The notes beneath the pieces were generated by a model. It searched no databases, was not told where the DNA came from, and was given only the letters and a program-made list of their open reading frames with translations. From Thermoplasmata archaeon (lineage in GTDB: Archaea > Thermoplasmatota > Penumbrarchaeia > Penumbrarchaeales > Penumbrarchaeaceae), in assembly GCA_023145185.1 (NCBI GenBank), contig JAGLEG010000129.1, forward strand, positions 1 to 10,445: 10,445 bases of DNA, given 5' to 3'. This document shows positions 1 to 6,043 of this stretch, one piece after another. Position 1 is the first letter of the stretch. Every line of letters begins with the position of its first letter. The translations under genes were made by a program, and so were the position numbers.

Positions 1-64
1 CGGATTTGAACCGGGGACCTCCGCCTTGTAAGGGCGACGTCATAACCAGCTAGACCACTGGCCC
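1..64 (-). tRNA. tRNA-Val (anticodon UAC), 3' end cut by window edge
   Basis: Read on the minus strand from position 64 the sequence starts GGGCCAG (5' acceptor strand). A D arm with a GTC/GAC stem around a loop containing the GG pair follows. The anticodon stem is TCGCC/GGCGG with the seven-base loop CTTACAA, so the anticodon is UAC, which reads the valine codon GUA. A short variable region and a T arm with CCCGG and TTCAAAT follow. The T-stem 3' strand is incomplete and the 3' acceptor strand lies beyond base 1, so acceptor pairing and any encoded CCA cannot be checked. No intron is visible in the anticodon loop. It is divergent from the threonine dehydrogenase gene. Confidence 0.93.
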
Positions 65-108
65 ATGATCCCATTGAGGTTGGACAGTGCCCTTCAAGTT
101 CACAAAGG

Positions 109-120
109 ATAAAATATTTT
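109..120 (-). promoter_or_regulatory. Possible TATA element for the tRNA-Val gene
   Basis: The AT-rich stretch reads AAAATATTTTAT on the minus strand, centred about 45-50 bases upstream of the tRNA 5' end. If used, it would give a short 5' leader for RNase P to remove. AAAATATTTT is self-complementary, so the element does not by itself show direction. Support is positional only. Confidence 0.3.
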
Positions 121-137
121 CTAGCCTCCACCAATAG

Positions 138-145
138 AAATATAG
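138..145 (+). promoter_or_regulatory. Likely TATA box of the threonine dehydrogenase gene
   Basis: AAATATAG lies about 45 bases upstream of the chosen ATG at 187. Transcription starting some 25 bases downstream, near 166-168, would leave a leader of about 20 bases that includes the ribosome binding site at 175-181. Inferred from spacing and composition. Confidence 0.45.
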
Positions 146-174
146 ATTAATCAAAATCCAATACAGGAAGCTTG

Positions 175-181
175 AAGGTGA
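175..181 (+). promoter_or_regulatory. Ribosome binding site that fixes the tdh start
   Basis: AAGGTGA matches the GGAGGTGA complement of the archaeal 16S rRNA 3' end. It sits five bases before ATG 187. An in-frame TTG at 172 lies upstream of this site and has no comparable signal, so ATG 187 is the preferred start. Confidence 0.7.
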
Positions 182-186
182 AAGAT

Positions 187-1152
187 ATGTCGGACAGACC
201 AATGAAAAGGATACTTGTAACCGGGACCGCTGGACAGATAGGGTCCGAGCTCGTCATGATGCTTCGCGATATGTACGGCAACGACAACGTCGTTGCGGGG
301 ATCAACAGGTCCCCCCCATCAGATAAAGTCCGGGACTCCGGCCCCCTCGAGGTCATCAACATCAACAACAAGAGGGATCTCTACGACCTGGTGGACAAGT
401 ACGATATCGACACCATCTACAACATGGCAGCAATCCTCTCCGCAGTGGGAGAGAAGAAGCCCATGCTCGCCTGGGACGTAAACATGAACGGATTCCACAA
501 CATCCTCGAGTGCGCCAGAGAAAAAGAGCTCGTTCGTGTGCTCAACCCCTCCTCCATCGCGGCATTCGGACCAGAGACCCCCAGGGACAACACCCCACAG
601 GAGACCGTCCTCAAGCCCAGGACGATGTACGGCGTCACAAAGGTCGCAGGAGAGCTTCTCGGGGACTACTACTTCAGGAGGTTCGGGGTGGACGTCAGGG
701 GGCTCCGGTACCCCGGCATCATCTCATCCGAGACCCTCCCCGGTGGCGGCACCACCGATTACGCCGTCGCAATATACTACGAGGCGATACAGAACAAAAA
801 ATACGAGTGCTTCGTCAAGGAGGACACGATCCTCCCCATGATGTACATGCCCGATGCCCTCAAGGCCCTCATCGATCTTGCAAAGGCCCCATTGGAGGAC
901 CTTGTCCACCACTGCGACTTCAACGTTGGCTCAATGTCCTTCTCCGTCAAGGAGCTGGCCGACGCCATCAGGGTCCACATCCCCGAGCTGGAGGTCACCT
1001 ACGAACCAGACTTCAGGCAGGAGATCGCCGACTCGTGGCCCATGTCCATAGATGACACCGCCGCAAGGGAGGAGTGGGGTTGGTCCCCATCACACGACAT
1101 CACGTCGATGACCAAGGACATGATAGAGAAGCTGTCAAAAACGCTCCTCTGA
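187..1152 (+). CDS. tdh: L-threonine 3-dehydrogenase, SDR (UDP-galactose-epimerase-like) type
   Basis: Predicted 321-residue cytosolic enzyme that would oxidise L-threonine to 2-amino-3-ketobutyrate with NAD+, the first step of threonine breakdown to glycine and acetyl-CoA. The N-terminal Rossmann fold has GTAGQIG (about residues 13-19). The catalytic Tyr and Lys of YxxxK are at about 148 and 152 in MYGVTK, with the serine motif NPSSIAAFGP at about 120-129. The run PGGGTTDYAV (about 185-194) and the late ADSWPMSIDDTAAREEWGW block are characteristic of the SDR-type threonine dehydrogenases known from bacteria and Thermoplasma, rather than the zinc-dependent medium-chain type. Length is normal for the family. 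The start is ATG 187, preceded by AAGGTGA; TTG 172 would add five residues. It stands alone, divergent from the tRNA and convergent with the presenilin-like gene. A generic nucleotide-sugar epimerase is the alternative, but the substrate-side motifs favour threonine dehydrogenase. Confidence 0.9.
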   Translation: MSDRPMKRILVTGTAGQIGSELVMMLRDMYGNDNVVAGINRSPPSDKVRDSGPLEVININNKRDLYDLVDKYDIDTIYNMAAILSAVGEKKPMLAWDVNMNGFHNILECAREKELVRVLNPSSIAAFGPETPRDNTPQETVLKPRTMYGVTKVAGELLGDYYFRRFGVDVRGLRYPGIISSETLPGGGTTDYAVAIYYEAIQNKKYECFVKEDTILPMMYMPDALKALIDLAKAPLEDLVHHCDFNVGSMSFSVKELADAIRVHIPELEVTYEPDFRQEIADSWPMSIDDTAAREEWGWSPSHDITSMTKDMIEKLSKTLL

Positions 1153-1186
1153 GCCCATTGACAGAACGAAAGCCCTAACGATCAAA

Positions 1187-2245
1187 TCAAAGGATGAAGC
1201 TCGCCAGGAGCATCATCAGGCAGAACACGCCCACCCCAAGGAACATGGGAATGGGGAGTCCCGGAAGTATGGAATTCTCCCCTCCCCTGTTCAACCTGTG
1301 GATCGTGTACGCGAACCCTACCAGTATGGCGATCACAACTGGAACGAAGAACAGGGGCATCACCCAGTAGCCGTTGGTCTGAATATAGGGAATGGAATAG
1401 AACAGCGAATGGGCTCCAAGGACGGAGTAGAATACGAGGTCCCCTATCCCCAGGGCCCAGAAATCAGCCTCGTATGTCAGGTTCTGGAAGGGAAACTCCT
1501 CCGAGTCGTCCCCCAGAATATCCAGGTGCGACATCCTCTTCCTAACGTTCAGGCGGGCCATGAGCTGCCCGTTCATGTCCATCTCAACCAGGTCCTTTAT
1601 CGGCCCCTTGAATACCGCGTAGATATCCCACACCGCAAGCGCAAGCAGCAGGAACACCACGGTCCAGGTCGGCAGTATGATCGCCATGAAGGCCCCCATC
1701 AAAGCGGAGATCACGATCAGCGCGGAGTTCCTCTGGCTCCTCCTGAACCCCTTGCACATGATGATGGATGTAAGCAGGTAACCTCCCAGAAGGCCGCCAA
1801 CCCCCATGTACAGAAGCGTCTGGCTGTCGAAATATATCGTGACGATGGTCCCGAATGGAGGGGTGTACAGAACGTACCATATCCTCTGTGCCAACGCATC
1901 GTTGAAGAGGTAGAAAAAGAGCATGATCATAACGCTGGAGGCGACCGTGAGCATCCCCCGAAAGACGTTCTTGAGAAGCTTCTTCTTTCCCGATTTGATG
2001 AGATACACTATCCCGAAGCTTCCCAGGGCGGCGGGCAGCACGAATAGAAGGGCGTTGAAGACACCGATGGTCGCCTCGCTTCCCGTGGACGCATCCTCCT
2101 CCGGTGTGAAGACGGAGGCCTCCACATCCGTGGCGGAGAGCGTGGCAAAGAATCCCAGGAGCGATGCCAGCAGAATAACGGTCAATACCGGCATGAAGAA
2201 CAGGAACCCATCCTTGAGCGTATCCACCATATCCTCCAGATCCAT
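1187..2245 (-). CDS. Presenilin/signal-peptide-peptidase family intramembrane aspartyl protease (A22)
   Basis: 352-residue polytopic membrane protein with roughly nine hydrophobic segments. Three A22-type signatures appear in order: the first catalytic Asp at residue 207 in AVWDIYAVFKGP, the second at 269 in LGIGDLVF (the GxGD motif), and a PAL-like PGLP at 328-331 before the last membrane segment. A hydrophilic, charged loop of about 50 residues separates the two Asp-bearing helices, as in archaeal presenilin homologues. Such enzymes cleave transmembrane helices within the bilayer; the substrate here is unknown. The usual PAL alanine is glycine in this protein. The start at 2245 is supported by a TATA box 26-27 bases upstream and the lack of a good ribosome binding site, which suggests a leaderless mRNA. 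It lies 40 bases downstream of hel308 and converges on tdh. Family assignment is strong; function beyond it is not known. Confidence 0.87.
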   Translation of the reverse strand: MDLEDMVDTLKDGFLFFMPVLTVILLASLLGFFATLSATDVEASVFTPEEDASTGSEATIGVFNALLFVLPAALGSFGIVYLIKSGKKKLLKNVFRGMLTVASSVMIMLFFYLFNDALAQRIWYVLYTPPFGTIVTIYFDSQTLLYMGVGGLLGGYLLTSIIMCKGFRRSQRNSALIVISALMGAFMAIILPTWTVVFLLLALAVWDIYAVFKGPIKDLVEMDMNGQLMARLNVRKRMSHLDILGDDSEEFPFQNLTYEADFWALGIGDLVFYSVLGAHSLFYSIPYIQTNGYWVMPLFFVPVVIAILVGFAYTIHRLNRGGENSILPGLPIPMFLGVGVFCLMMLLASFIL

Positions 2246-2267
2246 CGCATCACTATCAGAAAGGGGC

Positions 2268-2275
2268 TATTAAAA
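2268..2275 (-). promoter_or_regulatory. TATA box of the presenilin-like gene, spaced for a leaderless transcript
   Basis: The minus strand reads TTTTAATA, centred 26-27 bases before the A of the ATG at 2245. That is the spacing at which archaeal RNA polymerase would start at or next to the initiation codon. It lies inside the 40-base gap after the hel308 stop codon, so the protease can be transcribed independently of nop5-hel308. Confidence 0.6.
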
Positions 2276-2285
2276 GGGTGTTACA

Positions 2286-4529
2286 TCATGAGAAATCGCC
2301 CAGCCGGGATTGACCCGTTCCAACCTCCTCCTCACCCGGTTCATCCTCTTCCAGGATCTCCCCCTCGGGTCCCAGGACCTCGTTCTTGATGGCGAGGGCA
2401 AGGACCCTGCCAATGCCGTGGACGGAGGATAGCCTCTGAACGGTGGAGGACCGAATATCATCCGGCCCCTTGATGCCGGCATCGAACAGCCTCCTGGCCC
2501 TGACCCTGCCCACCCCCTTTACTCCGATAAGTTCCAGAAGCTCCCTCTTGATGCCGTGCTCCACCCTCAGGGCCACCAGGTCCACGGCCTTCGCCATCGG
2601 GGAGTTGAACAGCCTGGCCAGCTCCCTCATGGAGTAGAGGATCCACTTGGCGGTCTCCACCTTCGATCTGATGTCCCCGGGGCCCACGTTGAACAGCTTC
2701 TCGAGCCGCTCCTCGTTCGCCTCCATACCCAGCTCTCCGTCGCCGATCCATTCCAGGAGGAATATTGCCGATTTGACGGACGCCAGGAAGAAGTCGTAAT
2801 CGGCCTTTTCGGTGGGGATATCCATCAGCAGCTCATCCTCCCTGCTGTAGATCTCCTCCAGTATCTTCTCGTACTCCTTCCTCCGCACGAACATCTTGTG
2901 GATATCAGGTGTGTAGCAGGCGGCCTGGAGAATGGAGAAGGTGGTAAGCTTCTTCGGCTCCGACAGGAGCGCCTTTCTGAGAATGACTGCAGAGAGCGGA
3001 TCTATGTACAGCCTCGCCACCCGCTTTCCGAAATCGGTCGCCTCCACCTTGTCCCCATCCACCTTGATAAACTCCTCCTCCTCCAGGAATGATATCACGT
3101 CCTCAACGTCCGTTGTTATCTTCCAGGTATCGTTCTGGTAGGCGAAGAACGTGGACCTTATGAACTCCCAGAGCTCGTCCATGTCCCTGACGTAGTTGGT
3201 GGCGAACGACGACAGGATGTGCATCCTCAGGGCGGGGAACGATCCCAGTTTAGAGTATATCTCCTCGGCCTCCCCCCAGATATAACGCTCCATCAGGAGG
3301 TCCACCTCCTCCTCGTTACGCGCATATATGTACGACTGTCCCTCGGTATCGAAGCGGGGCCTACCGGCCCTCCCGAACATCTGCTTCACCTCCAGGACGG
3401 GGATCGGGGCCTGGGGGTTGAACTGCTCGAACCGTTTCCAGTCCCTGACGATCACCCTCCTTGCGGGAAGGTTGATCCCCGCAGCCAGGGTGGGGGTGGC
3501 GAAGAGCACCTTGATCCTCCTCTCCTTGAATGCGACCTCTATCAGCTTTCTGTGTTCGTTCGAGAGGCCCGCATGATGGAATGCGGCCCCACCCGATACG
3601 GCCTGTTTCAACCTCTTGCCTATCCTCGAATCAGATCCACCCAGGCCATCGACGACCTCCGTCAGCCTGGCGGTGTCGGCCCCGGACAGCCGCGATCCAA
3701 GTACCTTTGACATGTTGACGGCTGCGGCCTCAGCGTTCCTCCTGGTATACACGAACACAAGGGCCTGGCCCTTGCCGTCATCCGAGTGGAGTACCACATC
3801 CAGGACCGCATCTGTCACGGGATCGCCGGTATCTGCAGTTAACGCCCTCTCCTTCCCGTCAGAGGTCCTCACGGACCCTCCGTACAGGACACCTTCTGAC
3901 AGTTTCACCGGCCTGAAATCGCTCTCGATAAGCTCCGCACCAAGCCATCCCGCGATATCCGCACTGTTCTTCACGGTGGCGGAGAGGCATATCATCTGGG
4001 CCTTGGGATTCAGCTGTTTGAACCTGGTCAGGATCACCTCAAGGGTGGGCCCCCTTCCCTTGTCATTCAGCAGGTGGACCTCATCTGCGACTATCACCGA
4101 GAGGTCGGAAAGCCACCTGGTCCGGTGGCGCAGAAGTGAATCCGCCTTCTCCGACGTGGCCACCACAACATCGAACCTCTCCAGGTAACGGTCATCGTCG
4201 TCGAAGTCGCCGTATGATAGCGCCACCTTTATCCCCAGGCGGTTGAGCTGCTTGAGCTCCTCGAACTTCTCGGACGCCAGGGCCCGAAGCGGAACGATAT
4301 AGAGCGCTTTCTTGCCCTTCTTGACGACCTTGTTGATGATCGCGGAGTAGGCTATCAGCGATTTTCCCGCGGCGGTTGGCACACAGACGACGAGGTTCTT
4401 CCCCTCCGCGATCGCCGGAAAAGAATCCTTCTGAGGAGGGTAAAGCGACTTGATACCCCACATGTCCAGGGCTTCTTTTACCCTGCCGTCCATCCCCTCG
4501 GGAAGGTCCACCCCTCCTTCTCCTTTCAT
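2286..4529 (-). CDS. hel308: ATP-dependent DNA helicase Hel308 (Hjm), superfamily 2
   Basis: About 747 residues from ATG 4529, normal for the family. Hel308 is a 3'-5' helicase acting at stalled replication forks. Numbering from the longer GTG 4538 form: Q-motif-like YPPQKDSF near 33-40, Walker A PTAAGKS 54-60, Walker B/DEVH 152-155, SAT 186-188, motif VI QMFGRAGRP 386-394. A winged-helix and ratchet region follows, then a C-terminal helix-hairpin-helix domain with IGVKGVGR and VHGIGR near 671-711. The very end, QSRLGDFS after an acidic linker, resembles a PCNA-binding PIP box. ATG 4529 is chosen because GAGGTGA sits five bases before it; GTG 4538 and ATG 4535 are in-frame alternatives that overlap that site. 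It follows nop5 with overlapping or five-base spacing, so the two are probably translated from one mRNA. Confidence 0.96.
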   Translation of the reverse strand: MKGEGGVDLPEGMDGRVKEALDMWGIKSLYPPQKDSFPAIAEGKNLVVCVPTAAGKSLIAYSAIINKVVKKGKKALYIVPLRALASEKFEELKQLNRLGIKVALSYGDFDDDDRYLERFDVVVATSEKADSLLRHRTRWLSDLSVIVADEVHLLNDKGRGPTLEVILTRFKQLNPKAQMICLSATVKNSADIAGWLGAELIESDFRPVKLSEGVLYGGSVRTSDGKERALTADTGDPVTDAVLDVVLHSDDGKGQALVFVYTRRNAEAAAVNMSKVLGSRLSGADTARLTEVVDGLGGSDSRIGKRLKQAVSGGAAFHHAGLSNEHRKLIEVAFKERRIKVLFATPTLAAGINLPARRVIVRDWKRFEQFNPQAPIPVLEVKQMFGRAGRPRFDTEGQSYIYARNEEEVDLLMERYIWGEAEEIYSKLGSFPALRMHILSSFATNYVRDMDELWEFIRSTFFAYQNDTWKITTDVEDVISFLEEEEFIKVDGDKVEATDFGKRVARLYIDPLSAVILRKALLSEPKKLTTFSILQAACYTPDIHKMFVRRKEYEKILEEIYSREDELLMDIPTEKADYDFFLASVKSAIFLLEWIGDGELGMEANEERLEKLFNVGPGDIRSKVETAKWILYSMRELARLFNSPMAKAVDLVALRVEHGIKRELLELIGVKGVGRVRARRLFDAGIKGPDDIRSSTVQRLSSVHGIGRVLALAIKNEVLGPEGEILEEDEPGEEEVGTGQSRLGDFS

Positions 4530-4534
4530 CCCCA

Positions 4535-4541
4535 TCACCTC
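4535..4541 (-). promoter_or_regulatory. Ribosome binding site for hel308 inside the nop5 3' end
   Basis: The minus strand reads GAGGTGA, overlapping the last codons and the TGA stop of nop5. It is five bases before ATG 4529. The arrangement implies translational coupling, and it makes ATG 4529 more likely than ATG 4535 or GTG 4538. Confidence 0.65.
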
Positions 4542-5698
4542 TTGTGTCTGCGCCGCTGGGGCCTGTGCTGGCGTTTCCTGTCATGGGTCTTGTTCGCCCA
4601 CCACCCTTCGCGGAAGGGAGGCTGCCTACCGCCATTCAAGGCGGGGCCCTTCTTCCTCTCCTTTACGGCCTCTACCCTCCCCTCCAGTTTGAGCCTTATC
4701 TCATCTCCTCCCGTGCCGCCGTACGCATCCAGCCTGGCCGCCAGCGCGGCCGAGGAGGCGATCGTCCGTGCGATCCTGCCCCGGATGTTCCTGGGGGCCG
4801 AATGTACCCAGGAGTGCTGGAACAGGACGCCGTGTTTTGGTGGCTTTCCGCCCTCCTTGAGGAACCTGAAAAAGGCCTTCTCCGCGCCCAGTACCTGCAC
4901 CGTGGAGGCGGGAAGGAGCGCCAGCCTCTTGAGCCCTCCACCGGCGTGTATCAATCTTGCACCTATGAGGGGCCCCACGACCACGGTCAGGTTCGGGGCG
5001 ACCTGCTTCATCTCCCCCTCAAGGTATCCCTCCAGCGTCGCCCTGGTGGCCATAAGCGACCTGGCGGACCCTGCGATGATGGAGAGGCCGATGAGGGAAT
5101 CCCGGTCGATATCCTGATCCGGTACGGTGGATCGGAGCTTTTTGTGAGCTTTCGCATCGTTCTCCTCAAGGAAGGTTATCAGGTCGTCAGGATGCGGAGA
5201 CACCATCAGGCCATCGAGCACCGACTCCTTCTCGATGTGGTGGTCCATCTCCGGCCAGTACTTGACGTACCACTCCCTGATCCTCTCTATCATCAGGTTC
5301 AGCGACGTGTCCACATCCGTGAGGGCGCCCACCGTCGATAGGATGTTCCCGTCCGTCATGGATGATACGGTCTCCCTCCTGGCCTTGATTATATTGGCCT
5401 CTGTGAGAAGGGACATATCAAGGCTCATCTCCCCGGGGGGGGAAACCCTGATGTCAATGAAGGGCACCAGTTTCCCATTCTCAATATGGGAAAGGGTCCT
5501 CTCGTCCGACGTGTGGGTGATCCCACCCTCCTCCAGAAGCCTGCGCTCCCGGTCCAGAAGCTCTCCCCCGGAGATCGCCTCCAGCTCCAGTGCAAGCTCT
5601 CCGGCATCCGCAGGTCCCTCCACGAACCTGATCACTTCCCAGCTCTCCCCTTTCCTCTCAAGGAGGAACGTACCATACCACACCGTGTGAACAAGCAT
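4535..5698 (-). CDS. nop5: Nop5 (Nop56/58-like) core protein of the archaeal C/D-box RNP
   Basis: 387 residues. In archaea Nop5 bridges L7Ae-bound C/D guide RNA and fibrillarin in the RNP that 2'-O-methylates rRNA and tRNA. The N-terminal part (about 1-110) matches the fibrillarin-contacting domain in position only. The middle is a long helical coiled-coil region. The Nop domain follows: VVGPLIGARLIHAGG at about 240-254, GAEKAFFRFLKEGGKPPKHG at 271-290, and HSWVHSAPRNIRGRIAR at 295-311. The last 40 residues form a highly basic tail rich in Arg, Lys and His, as in many Nop5 proteins. The start at 5698 has a weak GGAG about ten bases upstream and a TATA box at 5738-5743. The fibrillarin gene that often accompanies nop5 is absent here; hel308 follows directly instead. 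Confidence 0.94.
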   Translation of the reverse strand: MLVHTVWYGTFLLERKGESWEVIRFVEGPADAGELALELEAISGGELLDRERRLLEEGGITHTSDERTLSHIENGKLVPFIDIRVSPPGEMSLDMSLLTEANIIKARRETVSSMTDGNILSTVGALTDVDTSLNLMIERIREWYVKYWPEMDHHIEKESVLDGLMVSPHPDDLITFLEENDAKAHKKLRSTVPDQDIDRDSLIGLSIIAGSARSLMATRATLEGYLEGEMKQVAPNLTVVVGPLIGARLIHAGGGLKRLALLPASTVQVLGAEKAFFRFLKEGGKPPKHGVLFQHSWVHSAPRNIRGRIARTIASSAALAARLDAYGGTGGDEIRLKLEGRVEAVKERKKGPALNGGRQPPFREGWWANKTHDRKRQHRPQRRRHKR

Positions 5699-5737
5699 CT
5701 GAACCGCGCTCCGTACCGGGGTAGATGGGGGACAGGG

Positions 5738-5743
5738 TATAAA
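5738..5743 (-). promoter_or_regulatory. TATA box of the nop5-hel308 transcript
   Basis: The minus strand reads TTTATA about 42 bases before the nop5 ATG. Initiation some 25 bases downstream would give a leader of about 15 bases that just includes the weak GGAG at 5712-5709. Inferred from sequence and spacing. Confidence 0.55.
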
Positions 5744-5804
5744 TTGATTATTTAGGGGATGTGGCCGAATATATCAAACTCGATGAGGAAAACCGGGAAG
5801 TCCC

Positions 5805-5936
5805 ATGAAAGACCAAACCTTAAAAAATGAGACCGTGGCCAATATATTCAATATGGGCCTCCCGGCACCCGGGATAATTGAAAAATATATATATTTGTAC
5901 TCACATGATGATGTGTCCTTTGGATTGGATGGGTAG
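5805..5936 (+). CDS. Possible small protein of 43 residues, unidentified
   Basis: An ATG-initiated frame runs 43 codons to TAG. The product starts MKDQTLKNETVANIFNMG and is mixed polar and hydrophobic, with no cysteine and no clear membrane segment. An AATATATC element (5768-5775) lies about 33 bases upstream of the ATG, which would suit a short-leader transcript. There is no good GGTGA-type ribosome binding site; GGGAAG at 5795-5800 is the closest. It contains three of the region's inverted repeats, which argues that the DNA may be regulatory rather than coding. I do not recognise any family, and a chance frame is the more likely reading. Confidence 0.22.
   Translation: MKDQTLKNETVANIFNMGLPAPGIIEKYIYLYSHDDVSFGLDG
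5864..5876. repeat. Short inverted repeat CCCGG-CAC-CCGGG
   Basis: Perfect 5-bp arms with a three-base spacer, GC-rich inside an AT-rich region. It could be a small hairpin or a protein-binding site. It lies just upstream of another palindrome at 5882-5895. Confidence 0.45.
5882..5895. repeat. Perfect AT palindrome AAATATATATATTT
   Basis: A 14-base self-complementary AT run. It may act as a TATA-like element in either direction or as an easily melted site. It is about 150 bases from the protease start, too far for a leaderless promoter. Confidence 0.4.
5902..5915. repeat. Inverted repeat CACAT-GATG-ATGTG
   Basis: Perfect 5-bp arms around four bases, in the same cluster of dyads. It could be part of an operator or have arisen by chance. 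Confidence 0.35.
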
Positions 5937-5939
5937 ATT

Positions 5940-5957
5940 GAATATCTTTCGATATTC
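5940..5957. repeat. Inverted repeat GAATATC-TTTC-GATATTC, operator candidate
   Basis: Perfect 7-bp arms with a four-base spacer, 18 bases in all, about 87 bases before the protease start codon. This is the longest dyad in the region. Its size and half-site spacing resemble the site of a dimeric winged-helix or HTH regulator. The regulator is unknown. Confidence 0.45.
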
Positions 5958-6005
5958 TCCGTGTGAGTTGAGGTGTTGTCCCCCCTGGGAAATTGCATTT
6001 CTCCA

Positions 6006-6018
6006 CCCAATTTTTGGG
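6006..6018. repeat. Inverted repeat CCCAA-TTT-TTGGG before the protease gene
   Basis: Perfect 5-bp arms with a three-base spacer, ending about 25 bases upstream of TTG 6044. In RNA it would form a small hairpin in the 5' leader, just upstream of the GGGAG ribosome binding site. A role is not shown. Confidence 0.35.
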
Positions 6019-6043
6019 ACGAAATGAAGGGAGATGTGATGAA

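Larger units (their letters stand above)
5699..6043. other. AT-rich divergent intergenic region with several inverted repeats
   Basis: About 345 bases separate the divergent nop5 and protease genes. The region holds the nop5 TATA box, one possible 43-codon ORF (5805-5936) and five short inverted repeats: 5864-5876, 5882-5895, 5902-5915, 5940-5957 and 6006-6018. It is clearly more AT-rich than the flanking genes. No tRNA, rRNA or recognisable riboswitch was seen. No promoter for the protease could be assigned with confidence. Confidence 0.6.

Noticed and set aside
1..171. Possible integration site or mobile element boundary at the tRNA-Val gene
   Set aside because: The tRNA 3' end, where such sites occur, is outside the window. 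No integrase gene or repeated tRNA fragment was found.
1298..2047. A 249-codon open frame on the plus strand
   Set aside because: It is antisense to the presenilin-like gene, rich in His, Gln, Pro and Glu with no recognisable motif, and lacks a ribosome binding site.
4544..5341. A 265-codon open frame on the plus strand
   Set aside because: It is antisense to nop5, whose Nop domain is unmistakable. The composition is Arg/Pro/His-rich, as expected for a shadow frame.
5993..6043. Longer protease N terminus starting at TTG 5993
   Set aside because: It would put 17 polar residues before the signal peptide and has no ribosome binding site. TTG 6044 has GGGAG at suitable spacing and gives a standard signal peptide.
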